NCBI GenBank assembly: GCA_028284045.1
Contig: JANQSN010000038.1
Span: 1 to 64,000 of the forward strand
Reading direction: 5' to 3'
From: Alphaproteobacteria bacterium
GTDB taxonomy: Bacteria; Pseudomonadota; Alphaproteobacteria; DSM-16000; Inquilinaceae
DNA: 64,000 bases
Positions 25,776 to 34,783 of this stretch are shown here, one piece after another. The position numbers and the translations under genes were made by a program. Under the pieces are notes generated by a model. That model was not told where the DNA came from. It made no database searches and worked only from the letters and a program-made list of their open reading frames with translations. Position 1 is the stretch's first letter, and every line of letters begins with the position of its first letter.

Positions 25776-27252
25776 GCGCCCGCCACACCCCGGCCAGGGC
25801 TGCGATGCCGGGCGCGATACGGGTTTCCGGTATCGAGGAGAAGCCGAGGCGGAAATAGCGCCGGCCGGCCGCCGGATCGGCGAAATGCACCGCCCCCGGC
25901 TCGATCACCACGCCCTCGGCCAACGCGGCTTGCGCCAGCGCGTCGGCGTCCAGATCGGCGGGCCCGCGCATCCAGAACGCCGTGCCGCCGAACCCGGCCG
26001 GCTGCGCCCAGCCGGGGAAGTGGCGCTCCAGCGCCGCCGCCATCGCCGTCCAGCGCCCGGCATAGATGCGGTGCATGCGGGCGATCTGCGCATCGTGATG
26101 GCCAAGCGCCAGGAACAGCGCCGCGACGCGCTGATTGTTGCCCGGCGCATGGCGCAGCATCAGCCGGCGCAGCGCCCGCGCCTCCGCCACCAAGGGCGCC
26201 GGCCCGACCAGGAAGCCGAGCCGGAGCCCCGGCATCAGCGACTTCGACAGCGAGCCGACATAGAGCACGCGCCCCGACCGGTCGAGCGACTTCAGGGCGG
26301 GCGTCGGCTGGTCGCGATAATTCGTTTCGAATTCGTAATCATCCTCGACGACGATCGCGTCCGCCGCTTCCGCCCAGTCCAGCAGCGCGCGCCGGCGGGC
26401 CAGCGTCATCGTCACATTCGTCGGGAACTGATGCGACGGCGTGGTGAAGACCAGCGCGGCCCCGTCCAACGGCGCGCCGATCGCCAGCCCTTCGCCATCC
26501 ACCGGCACCGGGCGCAGCCGGTCGGTATGCAGCGCGAAAATGTTGCGGATGTCGGGATAGCCGGGATCCTCCACCGCCACCACGGTCTCGCGCCGGACCA
26601 ACAGGCTGGCGATCAGGAACAGCGCGTTCTGCGCGCCCAGCGTGATCAGAATCTCCTCGCGCGCGGCCATCACGCCGCGCCGCGGCAGGATGCGCCGGGC
26701 GATTTGCTCGACCAGCATCGGGTCATCCTCGTCGAACCGGTCGCTGGTCAGCCCGTCCAGCCATTTCAGCGTCATCGCCTGGCGCGTGCAGTCGCGCCAC
26801 GCCGCCACGGGGAAACGCCGCGCATCCGACTGGCCGTAGATGAAGGGATAGGGATAGGTCGACCAGCCCGCCGGCTTGCGGATATTGGCCTGGCCGGTCG
26901 GGCGCAGATGCAGGCGTGCCGGCCAGTCGACCGTGCCGCCGCCGCCAGCGCCGCCGCCCGAGTGCCGCACCGCACCGGTACCGTCGATCGGGCCGACGCC
27001 CGCGATCTCCGGCGCGACGTAGAAGCCCGACCGCTCCCGGCTCTCCAGGAACCCGTCGTCGGCCAGCGCCTGATAGGCCAGCGTCACGGTGTTGCGCGAG
27101 ACCTTCAGCCGCTCCGCCATGCTGCGCGTCGACGGCACCGGCTGGCCGGCGGCGAGATGGCCGGACAGGATCGCCGACACCAGGATCTCGCGAATCTGCG
27201 CCTGCAGCCCGCTGGCCGCCGACCGATCGACATGGAACAGCGATTGTCGCAT
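25741..27252 (-). CDS. tauR: MocR/GntR-family transcriptional regulator, TauR-like
   Basis: A 503-residue fusion of a winged-helix GntR DNA-binding domain (about 12-78; PSTRSMAERLKVSRNTVTLAY) with a fold-type I aminotransferase-like domain (about 125-495). The PLP-binding Lys lies in YVGSLSKSLMPGLRLGF. This MocR layout includes TauR, GabR and PdxR, which sense amino compounds through PLP. It is divergent from an omega-aminotransferase and near xsc, which favours TauR-type control of sulfonate genes. I chose the ATG with GAGGA just upstream. The symbol rests on context; GABA or beta-alanine control remains possible. Confidence 0.82.
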   Translation of the reverse strand: MRQSLFHVDRSAASGLQAQIREILVSAILSGHLAAGQPVPSTRSMAERLKVSRNTVTLAYQALADDGFLESRERSGFYVAPEIAGVGPIDGTGAVRHSGGGAGGGGTVDWPARLHLRPTGQANIRKPAGWSTYPYPFIYGQSDARRFPVAAWRDCTRQAMTLKWLDGLTSDRFDEDDPMLVEQIARRILPRRGVMAAREEILITLGAQNALFLIASLLVRRETVVAVEDPGYPDIRNIFALHTDRLRPVPVDGEGLAIGAPLDGAALVFTTPSHQFPTNVTMTLARRRALLDWAEAADAIVVEDDYEFETNYRDQPTPALKSLDRSGRVLYVGSLSKSLMPGLRLGFLVGPAPLVAEARALRRLMLRHAPGNNQRVAALFLALGHHDAQIARMHRIYAGRWTAMAAALERHFPGWAQPAGFGGTAFWMRGPADLDADALAQAALAEGVVIEPGAVHFADPAAGRRYFRLGFSSIPETRIAPGIAALAGVWRALTPAAGGPAGS

Positions 27253-27301
27253 GCGGTCCTCGCCCCGTCGCCGGCCCCCGTGGCATCCTGTTTGCCGCCA
27301 T

Positions 27302-27334
27302 CTGGCACTATAGATGATCGCCGATCCGGTCCAG
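27302..27334. promoter_or_regulatory. Candidate MocR operator/promoter between regulator and aminotransferase
   Basis: The 155-bp divergent intergenic region contains CTGGCACTATAGAT (27302-27315) and, inverted 20 bases on, GTCCAG (27329-27334, CTGGAC on the other strand). They form a CTGG(c)AC ... GTCCAG inverted pair. TATAGA at 27309-27314 could serve as a -10 element for the aminotransferase, though no good -35 is seen. The CTGGAC half-site resembles TTTGGACC upstream of xsc. Confidence 0.35.
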
Positions 27335-27407
27335 ACTGCGTCGGCGAAGCATCGGCGCGGGGGCGCGCGGCCCCATCGGACACGACGGGCACGAAGGAGA
27401 CGGCGAC

Positions 27408-28754
27408 ATGGACCTGCAGGACGGCGCATTCGACCCGGCGGCCGCCGGCAACTCGCTCGAAGAGCACTGGATGCCGTTCTCCGCCAACCGCGCCTTCAAG
27501 GCCAATCCGCGGCTGGTGGTCCGCTCGGAGGGCGTCTATCTGTGGGACCACCATGGCGGCCGGGTCCTCGACGGCTCGTCGTCGCTGTTCAACGTCCCGC
27601 TCGGCCACGGCCGGCCGGAGATCATCGACGCGATCACCCAGCAACTCCGCACCAACGACTACGCCGCGCCCTTCCAGACCAGCCATCCCGGCGCCTTCAC
27701 CCTGGCCCGCAAGCTGGCGGCGCTGTTGCCGGAGCCGCTGAACCACACCTTCTTCTCCGCCTCGGGCTCGGAGGCGATCGACACCGCGCTGAAGATCGTC
27801 ATGGCCTATCACCGCGCACGCGGCGAGAGCCAGCGCCTGCGCTTCGTGTCGCGCGAGCGCGCCTATCACGGCGTCAACATGGGCGGCGTGTCGCTGTCCG
27901 GCATGGTGCGCAACCGGGAAAGCTTCCCGTCCGTCCTGCCCAACATCGTGCATATGCGCCATACCTGGAGCGCCGATCAGCGCTTCACCCGCGGCCAGCC
28001 CGCGACCGGCGCCGAGATGGCGGAGGATCTGGAGCGCGCCTGCCAGACCTATGGCGGGGGCACCATCGCCGCCTGCTTCGTGGAACCGGTCGCCGGTTCC
28101 ACCGGCACGCTGGTGCCGCCGGTCGGCTATCTGGAGCGGCTGCGCGAGATCTGCGACCAGCACGGCATCCTGCTGGTGTTCGACGAGGTGATCTGCGGCT
28201 TCGGCCGCATGGGCACGGCCTTCGGCGCGCAGGCCTTCGGTGTCACGCCGGACATCATCACCATGGCCAAGGCGCTGACCAACGGCATCATCCCGATGGG
28301 CGCAACGGCGGTGCGCGACGAGATCTACGAGACCGTCGTCGGCGCAGCGCCGGAGGGCGCCATCGAGTTCTTCCACGGCTACACCTATTCCGGCCATCCG
28401 GTGGCCTGCGCCGCGGCGCTGGCGACGCTGGCGATCTACGAACGCGACGGCATCTTCGACCGCGCGGCGGCGATGTCGGACTACTTCCTCGACGCCGTGT
28501 GGAGCCTGAAGGACCATCCGCTGGTCTACGACCTGCGCGGCTACGGCATGATGGCCGGCGTGGAGCTGCACCCCGACGGCGCCCCCGGCCGGCGCGGCAA
28601 CGCGATGCAGGAGGCCCTGTTCTGGGGCGGCCTGCACGTCAAGTTCACCGGCGATGTCGGCATCCTGGCCCCGCCGCTGGTCGCCGAAAAGAGCCATATC
28701 GACGAGATGATCGACAGCCTGCGGCGCGTGCTCGACGCCCAGGCCGGGGGCTGA
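27408..28754 (+). CDS. Omega-amino acid:pyruvate aminotransferase (taurine or beta-alanine type)
   Basis: A 448-residue class III aminotransferase. The PLP lysine is K288 in TMAKALTNG, with the cofactor Asp in VFDEVICGFGRMG. The N-terminal LEEHWMPFSANRAFKANPR and GHPVACAAALATL motifs are those of beta-alanine:pyruvate (omega-amino acid) transaminases, several of which accept taurine. With xsc nearby it would convert taurine to sulfoacetaldehyde. The start follows a clear GGAG-type site (AAGGAGACGGCGAC). It is divergent from the MocR regulator and 30 bp before acetate kinase. Beta-alanine or GABA are alternative donors. Confidence 0.87.
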   Translation: MDLQDGAFDPAAAGNSLEEHWMPFSANRAFKANPRLVVRSEGVYLWDHHGGRVLDGSSSLFNVPLGHGRPEIIDAITQQLRTNDYAAPFQTSHPGAFTLARKLAALLPEPLNHTFFSASGSEAIDTALKIVMAYHRARGESQRLRFVSRERAYHGVNMGGVSLSGMVRNRESFPSVLPNIVHMRHTWSADQRFTRGQPATGAEMAEDLERACQTYGGGTIAACFVEPVAGSTGTLVPPVGYLERLREICDQHGILLVFDEVICGFGRMGTAFGAQAFGVTPDIITMAKALTNGIIPMGATAVRDEIYETVVGAAPEGAIEFFHGYTYSGHPVACAAALATLAIYERDGIFDRAAAMSDYFLDAVWSLKDHPLVYDLRGYGMMAGVELHPDGAPGRRGNAMQEALFWGGLHVKFTGDVGILAPPLVAEKSHIDEMIDSLRRVLDAQAGG

Positions 28755-28784
28755 CGCCGGCCCCTCGGGTCCGCTGGCCCGGCG

Positions 28785-29963
28785 ATGCAACCGGCAATCC
28801 TGCTGGTCAACGCCGGCTCGTCCTCCCTCAAGCTGGCGCTGGCGCCGGCGCACACGGGCGCGACCCCCACGGCGCGGGCGACGGTCGACGGGATCGGCGC
28901 CCATCCCCGGCTCGACGCGAAGCCGGTCGACGGTCCCTTCGCCGCCCCCTTCGACCCGGACGACGGCATCGACCACGGGGCGGTGATCGCCTGGCTGATG
29001 CGCACGCTGGCCCGCCGGGACGATGCGGCCCAGCCTGTTGCCGTCGGCCATCGCGTGGTGCATGGCGGCCCCAACCTGGTGCGCCACGCCCGGCTGACCG
29101 ACGCGGTGATCGCGGAGATCGCACGGGTCGCCCCGCTCGCCCGCTCCCACAACCCGCACAGCCTCGCCGCCATCCGGGCGGTCGCGGCGGCGTGGCCGGG
29201 CATCGTGCAGGTGGCCTGCTTCGACACGGCCTTTCATGCCGGCCAGGACCCGCTGGCCACCACCTTCGCGCTGCCGGCGGCCGTCCGGGCGGCCGGGGTC
29301 CGGCGCTACGGCTTCCACGGGCTCAGCTACCAGTCGATTGCCGAACGGCTCGACACCCTCGCCCCGGGGCTCGGCACGGGACGCGTCATCGTCGCGCATC
29401 TCGGCAACGGGGCCAGCCTGTGCGCGCTGGACGCCGGCCGCTCGGTCGCCACCACCATGGGCTTCACGCCGCTGGACGGCCTGGTGATGGGCACACGCCC
29501 GGGCCTGCTCGACCCCGGCGTCGTGCCGTTCCTGATGGCGGAGCTGGGCATGACCGCCGACGCGGTCGACGCCCTGCTCTACCGCGACAGCGGCCTGAAG
29601 GGACTGTCGGGCCTGTCGCACGACATGCGCCGGCTGGAGGAGAGCCCGACCGAAGAGGCGCGCTTCGCCCGCGCCCTCTTCGCCTACCGGATCGCCCGCG
29701 AGACGGGCTCGCTGGCCGCGGCGCTGGGCGGGGTCGATGCCCTGGTGTTCACCGGCGGCATCGGAGAGAACAGCGCGGCCACCCGCGCCGCCGTGCTGGA
29801 GCGGTGCGGCTGGCTCGGCTTCGCGCTGGACGCGGACGCCAACCACCGGGCCGGCCCCGACGGCCGCCGGATCACGGCGGCAGGATCGCGGCCCGCCTTC
29901 GTCCTGGCATCGGACGAGGAACGCATCCTGGCGCGCGAGACGGTAACGCTGGCGATGGGGTGA
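28785..29963 (+). CDS. ackA: Acetate kinase
   Basis: A 392-residue ASKHA-fold kinase interconverting acetyl phosphate + ADP with acetate + ATP. Visible motifs: LVNAGSSSLKLAL at the N-terminus (metal and phosphate site), GHRVVHGG, YGFHGLSYQSI, the phosphate-2 HLGNGASLCAL segment, MGFTPLDGLVMGTRPG, and the adenosine-binding FTGGIGENSAATR. Length is normal. It follows the aminotransferase by 30 bp. Because Xsc makes acetyl phosphate, this gene would let C2-sulfonate breakdown yield ATP directly. No phosphotransacetylase is seen in the window. Confidence 0.93.
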   Translation: MQPAILLVNAGSSSLKLALAPAHTGATPTARATVDGIGAHPRLDAKPVDGPFAAPFDPDDGIDHGAVIAWLMRTLARRDDAAQPVAVGHRVVHGGPNLVRHARLTDAVIAEIARVAPLARSHNPHSLAAIRAVAAAWPGIVQVACFDTAFHAGQDPLATTFALPAAVRAAGVRRYGFHGLSYQSIAERLDTLAPGLGTGRVIVAHLGNGASLCALDAGRSVATTMGFTPLDGLVMGTRPGLLDPGVVPFLMAELGMTADAVDALLYRDSGLKGLSGLSHDMRRLEESPTEEARFARALFAYRIARETGSLAAALGGVDALVFTGGIGENSAATRAAVLERCGWLGFALDADANHRAGPDGRRITAAGSRPAFVLASDEERILARETVTLAMG

Positions 29964-29981
29964 CCGGCGCCGCGCCGGTCC

Positions 29982-30031
29982 GAACGCCCGCAGGGTGGCC
30001 TGGACGCCCGCAGGCTGGCCTGAACGCCCGG
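29982..30031. repeat. 20-bp tandem repeat, 2.5 copies
   Basis: Two 20-base units, GAACGCCCGCAGGGTGGCCT and GGACGCCCGCAGGCTGGCCT, followed by a partial third, GAACGCCCGG. They lie just after ackA in the 271-bp gap before the diguanylate cyclase gene. A short hairpin, ACCGGCG with CGCCGGT (29963-29979), overlaps the ackA stop codon, and GCGAC-TTTTG-GTCGC (30041-30055) follows. Either could help end ackA transcription. Confidence 0.6.
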
Positions 30032-30099
30032 TGACCGCCCGCGACTTTTGGTCGCCCTTACAGAACCTTAGGCGGCAGGGTGGCAAGCACGTGCCGGGG

Positions 30100-30133
30100 C
30101 TCAACCAATTTCCAACCTCAACCAATTCCTAAC
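30100..30133. repeat. 17-bp direct repeat upstream of the GGDEF gene
   Basis: Two adjacent 17-base units, CTCAACCAATTTCCAAC and CTCAACCAATTCCTAAC, lie about 100 bp before the start of the diguanylate cyclase gene in a locally AT-richer stretch. Adjacent direct repeats of this size often are regulator-binding sites; no regulator is identified. Confidence 0.5.
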
Positions 30134-30234
30134 TAAGAACTGGTTCGATAGATCGGAAACTGCCCAAACCGGGGCGCGGGCGGTCTGTTGTCGACCGGCG
30201 AGGCTCGGCCCGGCAACCCATCGACCGATGCTCC

Positions 30235-31932
30235 ATGCATGCACAACTGGCTAGACCGTTGGACCTCACCGACGCTCCAACCGTCGCCGATGCGCTGATC
30301 GCCGGCTATCGGGGACCGGCGGCCGTGATCGACCGCCGCGGCATCGTTCTGGCGACCAACCCGGCGGCCCGCCCCTTCCTGGCGGTCTCGCGCACCTGGC
30401 ACCATCGCAGCGCCGCGCCGGCCGGCGAGGACGAGGTGCCGGACAGCGGCGCCGTCACCGAGCATGAGTGGAACGGCGACCGCGTGGTAATTCGCTGGGC
30501 GGTGGTGCCGCTGCCGGCAGCGGTTCCCGGCGAAACGGCGGTCTCCGCCCTGTTCGGGATCGACGTCACGCTGGACGCCAATATGCGGACCGCCCTGGCG
30601 GAGAGCCGGCGCCGGTTCCGCGACCTCTCCGGCCTTGCCGGGGACATCGCCTGGGAGACGGATCCGGACGGCCGTCTGGTCTATCTGTCGATCGCACCGA
30701 AATTCGGCTACCGCTCCGACCGATTGATCGGCACGCCGGCGCGCCGGCTTCTGTCGGCGGAGGTCTCCGGCGTCGATGCGCTGACGCCGCGCCGGCCGGT
30801 GCGCAACCTGCCGGTCTGGCTGCGCGCCGCGGACGGCCAGCAGATCCTCTGCGCCATCGCCGCCGACCCGCTCTACGACGACCAGGGGGTCTTCCTGGGC
30901 GCCCGCGGCCTCGGCAGCGACATCACCGAGCGCCAAGCCCGAGAGGCTCATCTGGCGGAGCTGCACGAGCGCGACCGGCTGGTCGGCGTGATGGCCGGCG
31001 CGATGCGCAACGAGGACGGCCCCGACGCCGCCCTGGCCGCCGCGCTGGCGGTGCTGACCCGGGCGACCTCCGCCGACGGCAGCGTCGCCTTCGTCGCACC
31101 GGACACCGGCGGCGCGAGCCCGCTGGCCCAGGCCGGCGCCGGCCGGCCCGACGTCATCCCCGCGCCGGCCATCGACGCCCTGCTGCACAACGCCATCGCC
31201 GCCGAAACCGACAAGGTGATGACCCTGGAAGGCCACCAGCTTTCCGCCCTGCTGTGCGGGCGCACAGCCGACGGCCACGGCGCCGTCGTGAGCTGGCGCA
31301 GCAGCGAGGCGCCCAGCTTCTCCGACGCCGATCGGGCGCTGTTGGACGCCGCGCGGCCCCAGCTCGCCTTCGGTATCGTGCAGGTGCTGGAGGGGCGGCG
31401 CCTGCGTCAGCAGGCGGAACACGATTCGCTGACCGGCCTCTTGAACCGTGCCGCCATCACCCGGCGGATCGGGGCGCGGCTGAGCCGGCCCAACCGCCGG
31501 GGCGGCGCGGTCCTCTATGTCGACCTCGACAACTTCAAGGCGGTCAACGACAGCCTGGGTCATGCCCAGGGCGACCAGGCGCTCAGCCGCGTCAGCGCGC
31601 TGTTCAACGCGGTGCTGCGCGACAGCGATCTGGCCGGCCGCATCGGCGGCGACGAGTTCGTGCTGTGGCTGGACGACCGCTCGCCGGCCGGCGTCCGCGA
31701 CGCCGCCGCGCAGCTTGTGGAGGACGGCCATTCCCTGGGCGATCTGTCGGCGAGCCGCGAGCGGCCGCTCGGCCTCTCCATCGGGGTCGCGCTGGCGCCG
31801 CCGACCCGCCGGGAAACCGTCGCCTCGCTGATCGAGCGGGCCGACAAGGCCATGTACGTCGCCAAACGGGGCGCCAAACAGCGCGGCGCCCAGGGCGGCT
31901 GGGGCATGGCCGCGGGGGACCCGGCCATATGA
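30235..31932 (+). CDS. PAS-GGDEF diguanylate cyclase
   Basis: A 565-residue soluble protein. A PAS-like region at the N-terminus (about 20-115) and a second PAS/PAC unit (about 125-235, ending GSDITERQAREA) precede a GAF-like stretch (about 245-390) and a GGDEF domain (about 400-550). The active-site GGDEF is intact at 471-475, and the inhibitory I-site RxxD (R462, D465) lies five residues before it, so synthesis of c-di-GMP with product feedback is expected. There are no membrane segments. The ribosome-binding site is weak. The stop overlaps the next start by ATGA. It may feed the adhesion system further along the window. Confidence 0.88.
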   Translation: MHAQLARPLDLTDAPTVADALIAGYRGPAAVIDRRGIVLATNPAARPFLAVSRTWHHRSAAPAGEDEVPDSGAVTEHEWNGDRVVIRWAVVPLPAAVPGETAVSALFGIDVTLDANMRTALAESRRRFRDLSGLAGDIAWETDPDGRLVYLSIAPKFGYRSDRLIGTPARRLLSAEVSGVDALTPRRPVRNLPVWLRAADGQQILCAIAADPLYDDQGVFLGARGLGSDITERQAREAHLAELHERDRLVGVMAGAMRNEDGPDAALAAALAVLTRATSADGSVAFVAPDTGGASPLAQAGAGRPDVIPAPAIDALLHNAIAAETDKVMTLEGHQLSALLCGRTADGHGAVVSWRSSEAPSFSDADRALLDAARPQLAFGIVQVLEGRRLRQQAEHDSLTGLLNRAAITRRIGARLSRPNRRGGAVLYVDLDNFKAVNDSLGHAQGDQALSRVSALFNAVLRDSDLAGRIGGDEFVLWLDDRSPAGVRDAAAQLVEDGHSLGDLSASRERPLGLSIGVALAPPTRRETVASLIERADKAMYVAKRGAKQRGAQGGWGMAAGDPAI

Positions 31933-33341
31933 CGGCGCTGGCCGAGGCTCCCGGCCAACTCGACTACGAAACGGCGAAGCTGCTGGCCCGCCACCTCGAC
32001 GCATCGGTACGCCAGGAGCTCGGCCAGCGCGCCGACACCATGCCGGAGATCCTGGTCTTCCTGGTCGCCGACACAGATCGCGGCGTGCGCGAGGCCATCG
32101 CCCGCAATCCGTGCACGCCCCAGGCGGCCCATATGGTGCTGGCCCAGGACGGCGACGCCCAGGTCCGCATCGCCACCGCGGAGCGCGTGGCCGCCCTGAT
32201 CCCCGACGCCGCCCCGGGCGCGCCCGTGGAAGAGGCCGTCGCCGCCGTTCTGATGTCGCTGTCGAACGACGCGGATGTCGAGGTGCGCCAGGCGCTGGCG
32301 GAGGCGGTTCAGTACCTGGCGGCGACACCGCATGGCGTGGCGCGCCGGCTGGCCGACGACGAGGCGATGTCGGTCGCCGAACCCATCCTCAGGCATTCGC
32401 CCGCCCTGACCCAGCAGGACCTGATCGAGATCGCCCGACGCGACGCCATCCCGGGCGTCCTGGGGGCGATCGCGCGGCGGCTCGACCTGCCGGCGGAAGT
32501 CGCCGACGTGGTGGCGCGTAGCGAGGATGTCGGCGCCGTCACCGTCCTGTTGGCCAACAAGTCCGCGCAGATCCGCGAAGACTCGCTGGACGCCATCCTG
32601 GACCGCGCGCCGGACCACCAGGCCTGGCACCGCCCGCTGGTCGAGCGCCCGGCCCTGCCGCCGCGGGCGGTCGGCCGGCTGGCGGAGTTCGTCGCGCTCT
32701 CGCTGGTCGACCTGTTGTCCTCACGCAACGATCTGAGCCCGGAATCGCAGGTCCAGCTCGCCGAGACGCTGGCCCGCCGTGCCCGAACGGAGCCGGCGCC
32801 GCCCCCCGCCGAGCCCGCAGCCGCGGCCGCGCCGCCGGCCGCCACCCCGGCACCGGCCGCGCCGTCCCCGTCCCCACCGACACGCCGGCCGGTGCCCGCC
32901 CACGCCGCCGCGCCGGCCGGCCAAGCGCCCCCAGCCGTGGCCGCGCCCGCACCGGCCGCGGAGGCGGCCAACGAGCCGGTATCGCCGATCGCCGAGGCGA
33001 TGGAGCGGGTGTCCGTCCTGAAGTTCGCGGGCGGCCTGACCGCGGCGGTGATCGACGAGGCGGTCCTCACCGGCGACCGCGCCCTGGCGGTGGCGGCGAT
33101 TGGCGTGCTCGCCGGCATCGACTACTGGAAGGCCGACCATGTCCTGCAGAGCCAAAGCCCGCGCGCCGTCATCGCGCTGACCTGGAAGGCCGGCCTGCCG
33201 ATGGGCACGGCGGTCAAGGTGCAACAGACCCTGGGCTGCATTCAGCCGCACCGGGTGATCCATCCCGGCGTCGACGGCCGCTATCCGCTGCCGCGCAAGG
33301 ACCTGGAATGGCAGCTCATGTTCTTCGACATCCCGACCTGA
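31929..33341 (+). CDS. DUF2336-family protein
   Basis: A 470-residue protein resembling DUF2336/COG5330, common in alphaproteobacteria. The N-terminal 280 residues are HEAT-like helical repeats (VADTDRGVREAIARNP; SNDADVEVRQALAEAV), then a long Pro/Ala linker (about 285-355) and a conserved C-terminal block (about 360-470; GVLAGIDYWKADHVL). The start overlaps the stop of the diguanylate cyclase (ATGA), so the two are translationally coupled and may act together. No biochemical function is established for the family that I can cite. Confidence 0.8.
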   Translation: MTALAEAPGQLDYETAKLLARHLDASVRQELGQRADTMPEILVFLVADTDRGVREAIARNPCTPQAAHMVLAQDGDAQVRIATAERVAALIPDAAPGAPVEEAVAAVLMSLSNDADVEVRQALAEAVQYLAATPHGVARRLADDEAMSVAEPILRHSPALTQQDLIEIARRDAIPGVLGAIARRLDLPAEVADVVARSEDVGAVTVLLANKSAQIREDSLDAILDRAPDHQAWHRPLVERPALPPRAVGRLAEFVALSLVDLLSSRNDLSPESQVQLAETLARRARTEPAPPPAEPAAAAAPPAATPAPAAPSPSPPTRRPVPAHAAAPAGQAPPAVAAPAPAAEAANEPVSPIAEAMERVSVLKFAGGLTAAVIDEAVLTGDRALAVAAIGVLAGIDYWKADHVLQSQSPRAVIALTWKAGLPMGTAVKVQQTLGCIQPHRVIHPGVDGRYPLPRKDLEWQLMFFDIPT

Positions 33342-33503
33342 GTGTCCGTCTGTGAACGGGCCCACGGACCCGTTCTCCCAGCCGCACCGGCCCGCACCGG
33401 GCCGCATCCGATCACCGCTTCAGCCGCGACGGTGCCCGCGCTAGGGTGACGGTCGACGATGACTTCGGCCGTCTGCGCGGCGGCCGCCAACCGACCCTAG
33501 GGC

Positions 33504-34778
33504 ATGGACTTTCAGTTCCTTCACGCAGCCGACATCCATCTCGACAGCCCGCTGAGCGGCTTGCGCCTCTACGACGGCGCACCGGTCGACCGCTTTCGCG
33601 CCGCCACCCGCGAAGCGCTGGGCAATCTGGTGGACCGGGCGATCGCCGACCGGGTCGCGTTCGTCGTCATCGCCGGCGACCTCTACGACGGCGACTGGCC
33701 GGATTTCGGCACCGGGCTGTTCCTGGTCCGTCAGTTGCAGAAGCTCGGGCGGGCGGGCATCCGGGTCGTCGTCCTGTTCGGCAATCACGACGCCCACAGC
33801 CGGATCACCCGCGACCTGCCTTGGCCCGACAACGCCCATCGCTTCGCGCATACGGCACCGCAGACCATCGTCTTCGACGACCTCGCCGTCGCCCTGCACG
33901 GCCAGAGCTTCGCCGAGGCGGAGACCACGGCCAACCTGGCGGCCGGCTACCCGGCGCCGCTGCCCGGCCGGCTGAACATCGGCGTGCTGCACACCGCCCT
34001 GGAAGGCGCAGCCCGCCACGCCCGCTACGCGCCGTGCTCGGCGGGCCAGCTCGTCGCCCATGGCTACGACTACTGGGCGCTCGGCCATGTGCACGAGCGG
34101 GCGATCGTGCACCGCGATCCCTGGGTGGTGTTTCCCGGCAATCTCCAGGGCCGCCACATCCGCGAGACCGGGGCCAAGGGCTGCATGGCGGTCACCGTGC
34201 GCGACGGCCGCATCGCCGAGGTGGCACCGCTCGACCTCGACGCCGTGCGCTGGCTCGACGTCGCGGTCGATGTCGCCGGGCTGACCGATCTCGACGCGGT
34301 GGCGGCGGCAGCGGCCCGGACCATGGCCGACACGGCGGCCCGCCGGGCCGACGGCCGCCCGGCGGCGATCCGGGTGGTTCTGCGCGGCGAGACACCGGCC
34401 CATGCCCGCCTGACCGCCGACACCGCGGCGTTGGAGGCGCAGCTCCAGGCGCACGCCTTCGATCTGACCGACGGCGGCGACTGTTGGCTCGAATCGGTCC
34501 GCCTCGCCACCCGGCCGCCGCAGCGCATGGCGACCACCGCCCGGGCGGAGGCGGCCGACCTGCTGGCCGAGCTGCTCGACGGCGCGCAAGACGATGCGGC
34601 GCTGGCGGCGGCCCTCACCGCGGCGCTCGGCCCGCTGAAGGCGGGGCTTCCCCGCAGCCTGGCGGAGGGCGAGGTCGGCGAGGATGCGCCCCTCCTGGCG
34701 GCGCTCGGGCGCGGCGACATGGCGTCCCTGATCGCCGCCGTCCGGCCCGATCTCAGCGCCCTTGCCGACGGCGGTTGA
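33504..34778 (+). CDS. SbcD/YhaO-type DNA repair exonuclease (metallophosphoesterase)
   Basis: A 424-residue calcineurin-like phosphoesterase of the Mre11/SbcD group. Metal-binding motifs are in order: D10 and H12 in HAADIHLDSPL, D59 in GDLYDGDW, N94-H95 in FGNHDAH, HTAL near 161, and GHVH near 194. The C-terminal part (about 280-424) is the capping region that binds the partner ATPase. The gene is five bases upstream of a large SMC-like ATPase gene, the YhaO-YhaN (SbcD-SbcC-like) arrangement for processing DNA ends. A partial AGGG ribosome-binding site precedes the ATG. Confidence 0.9.
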   Translation: MDFQFLHAADIHLDSPLSGLRLYDGAPVDRFRAATREALGNLVDRAIADRVAFVVIAGDLYDGDWPDFGTGLFLVRQLQKLGRAGIRVVVLFGNHDAHSRITRDLPWPDNAHRFAHTAPQTIVFDDLAVALHGQSFAEAETTANLAAGYPAPLPGRLNIGVLHTALEGAARHARYAPCSAGQLVAHGYDYWALGHVHERAIVHRDPWVVFPGNLQGRHIRETGAKGCMAVTVRDGRIAEVAPLDLDAVRWLDVAVDVAGLTDLDAVAAAAARTMADTAARRADGRPAAIRVVLRGETPAHARLTADTAALEAQLQAHAFDLTDGGDCWLESVRLATRPPQRMATTARAEAADLLAELLDGAQDDAALAAALTAALGPLKAGLPRSLAEGEVGEDAPLLAALGRGDMASLIAAVRPDLSALADGG

Positions 34779-34783
34779 GGCGG

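Noticed and set aside
30121..30180. GGTTCGATAG stretch as a tRNA T-loop
   Set aside because: The surrounding bases do not form acceptor or anticodon stems.
33446..34783. Upstream continuation of the YhaN-like frame
   Set aside because: It covers the whole SbcD-like gene in another frame; the nuclease motifs prove that frame real.
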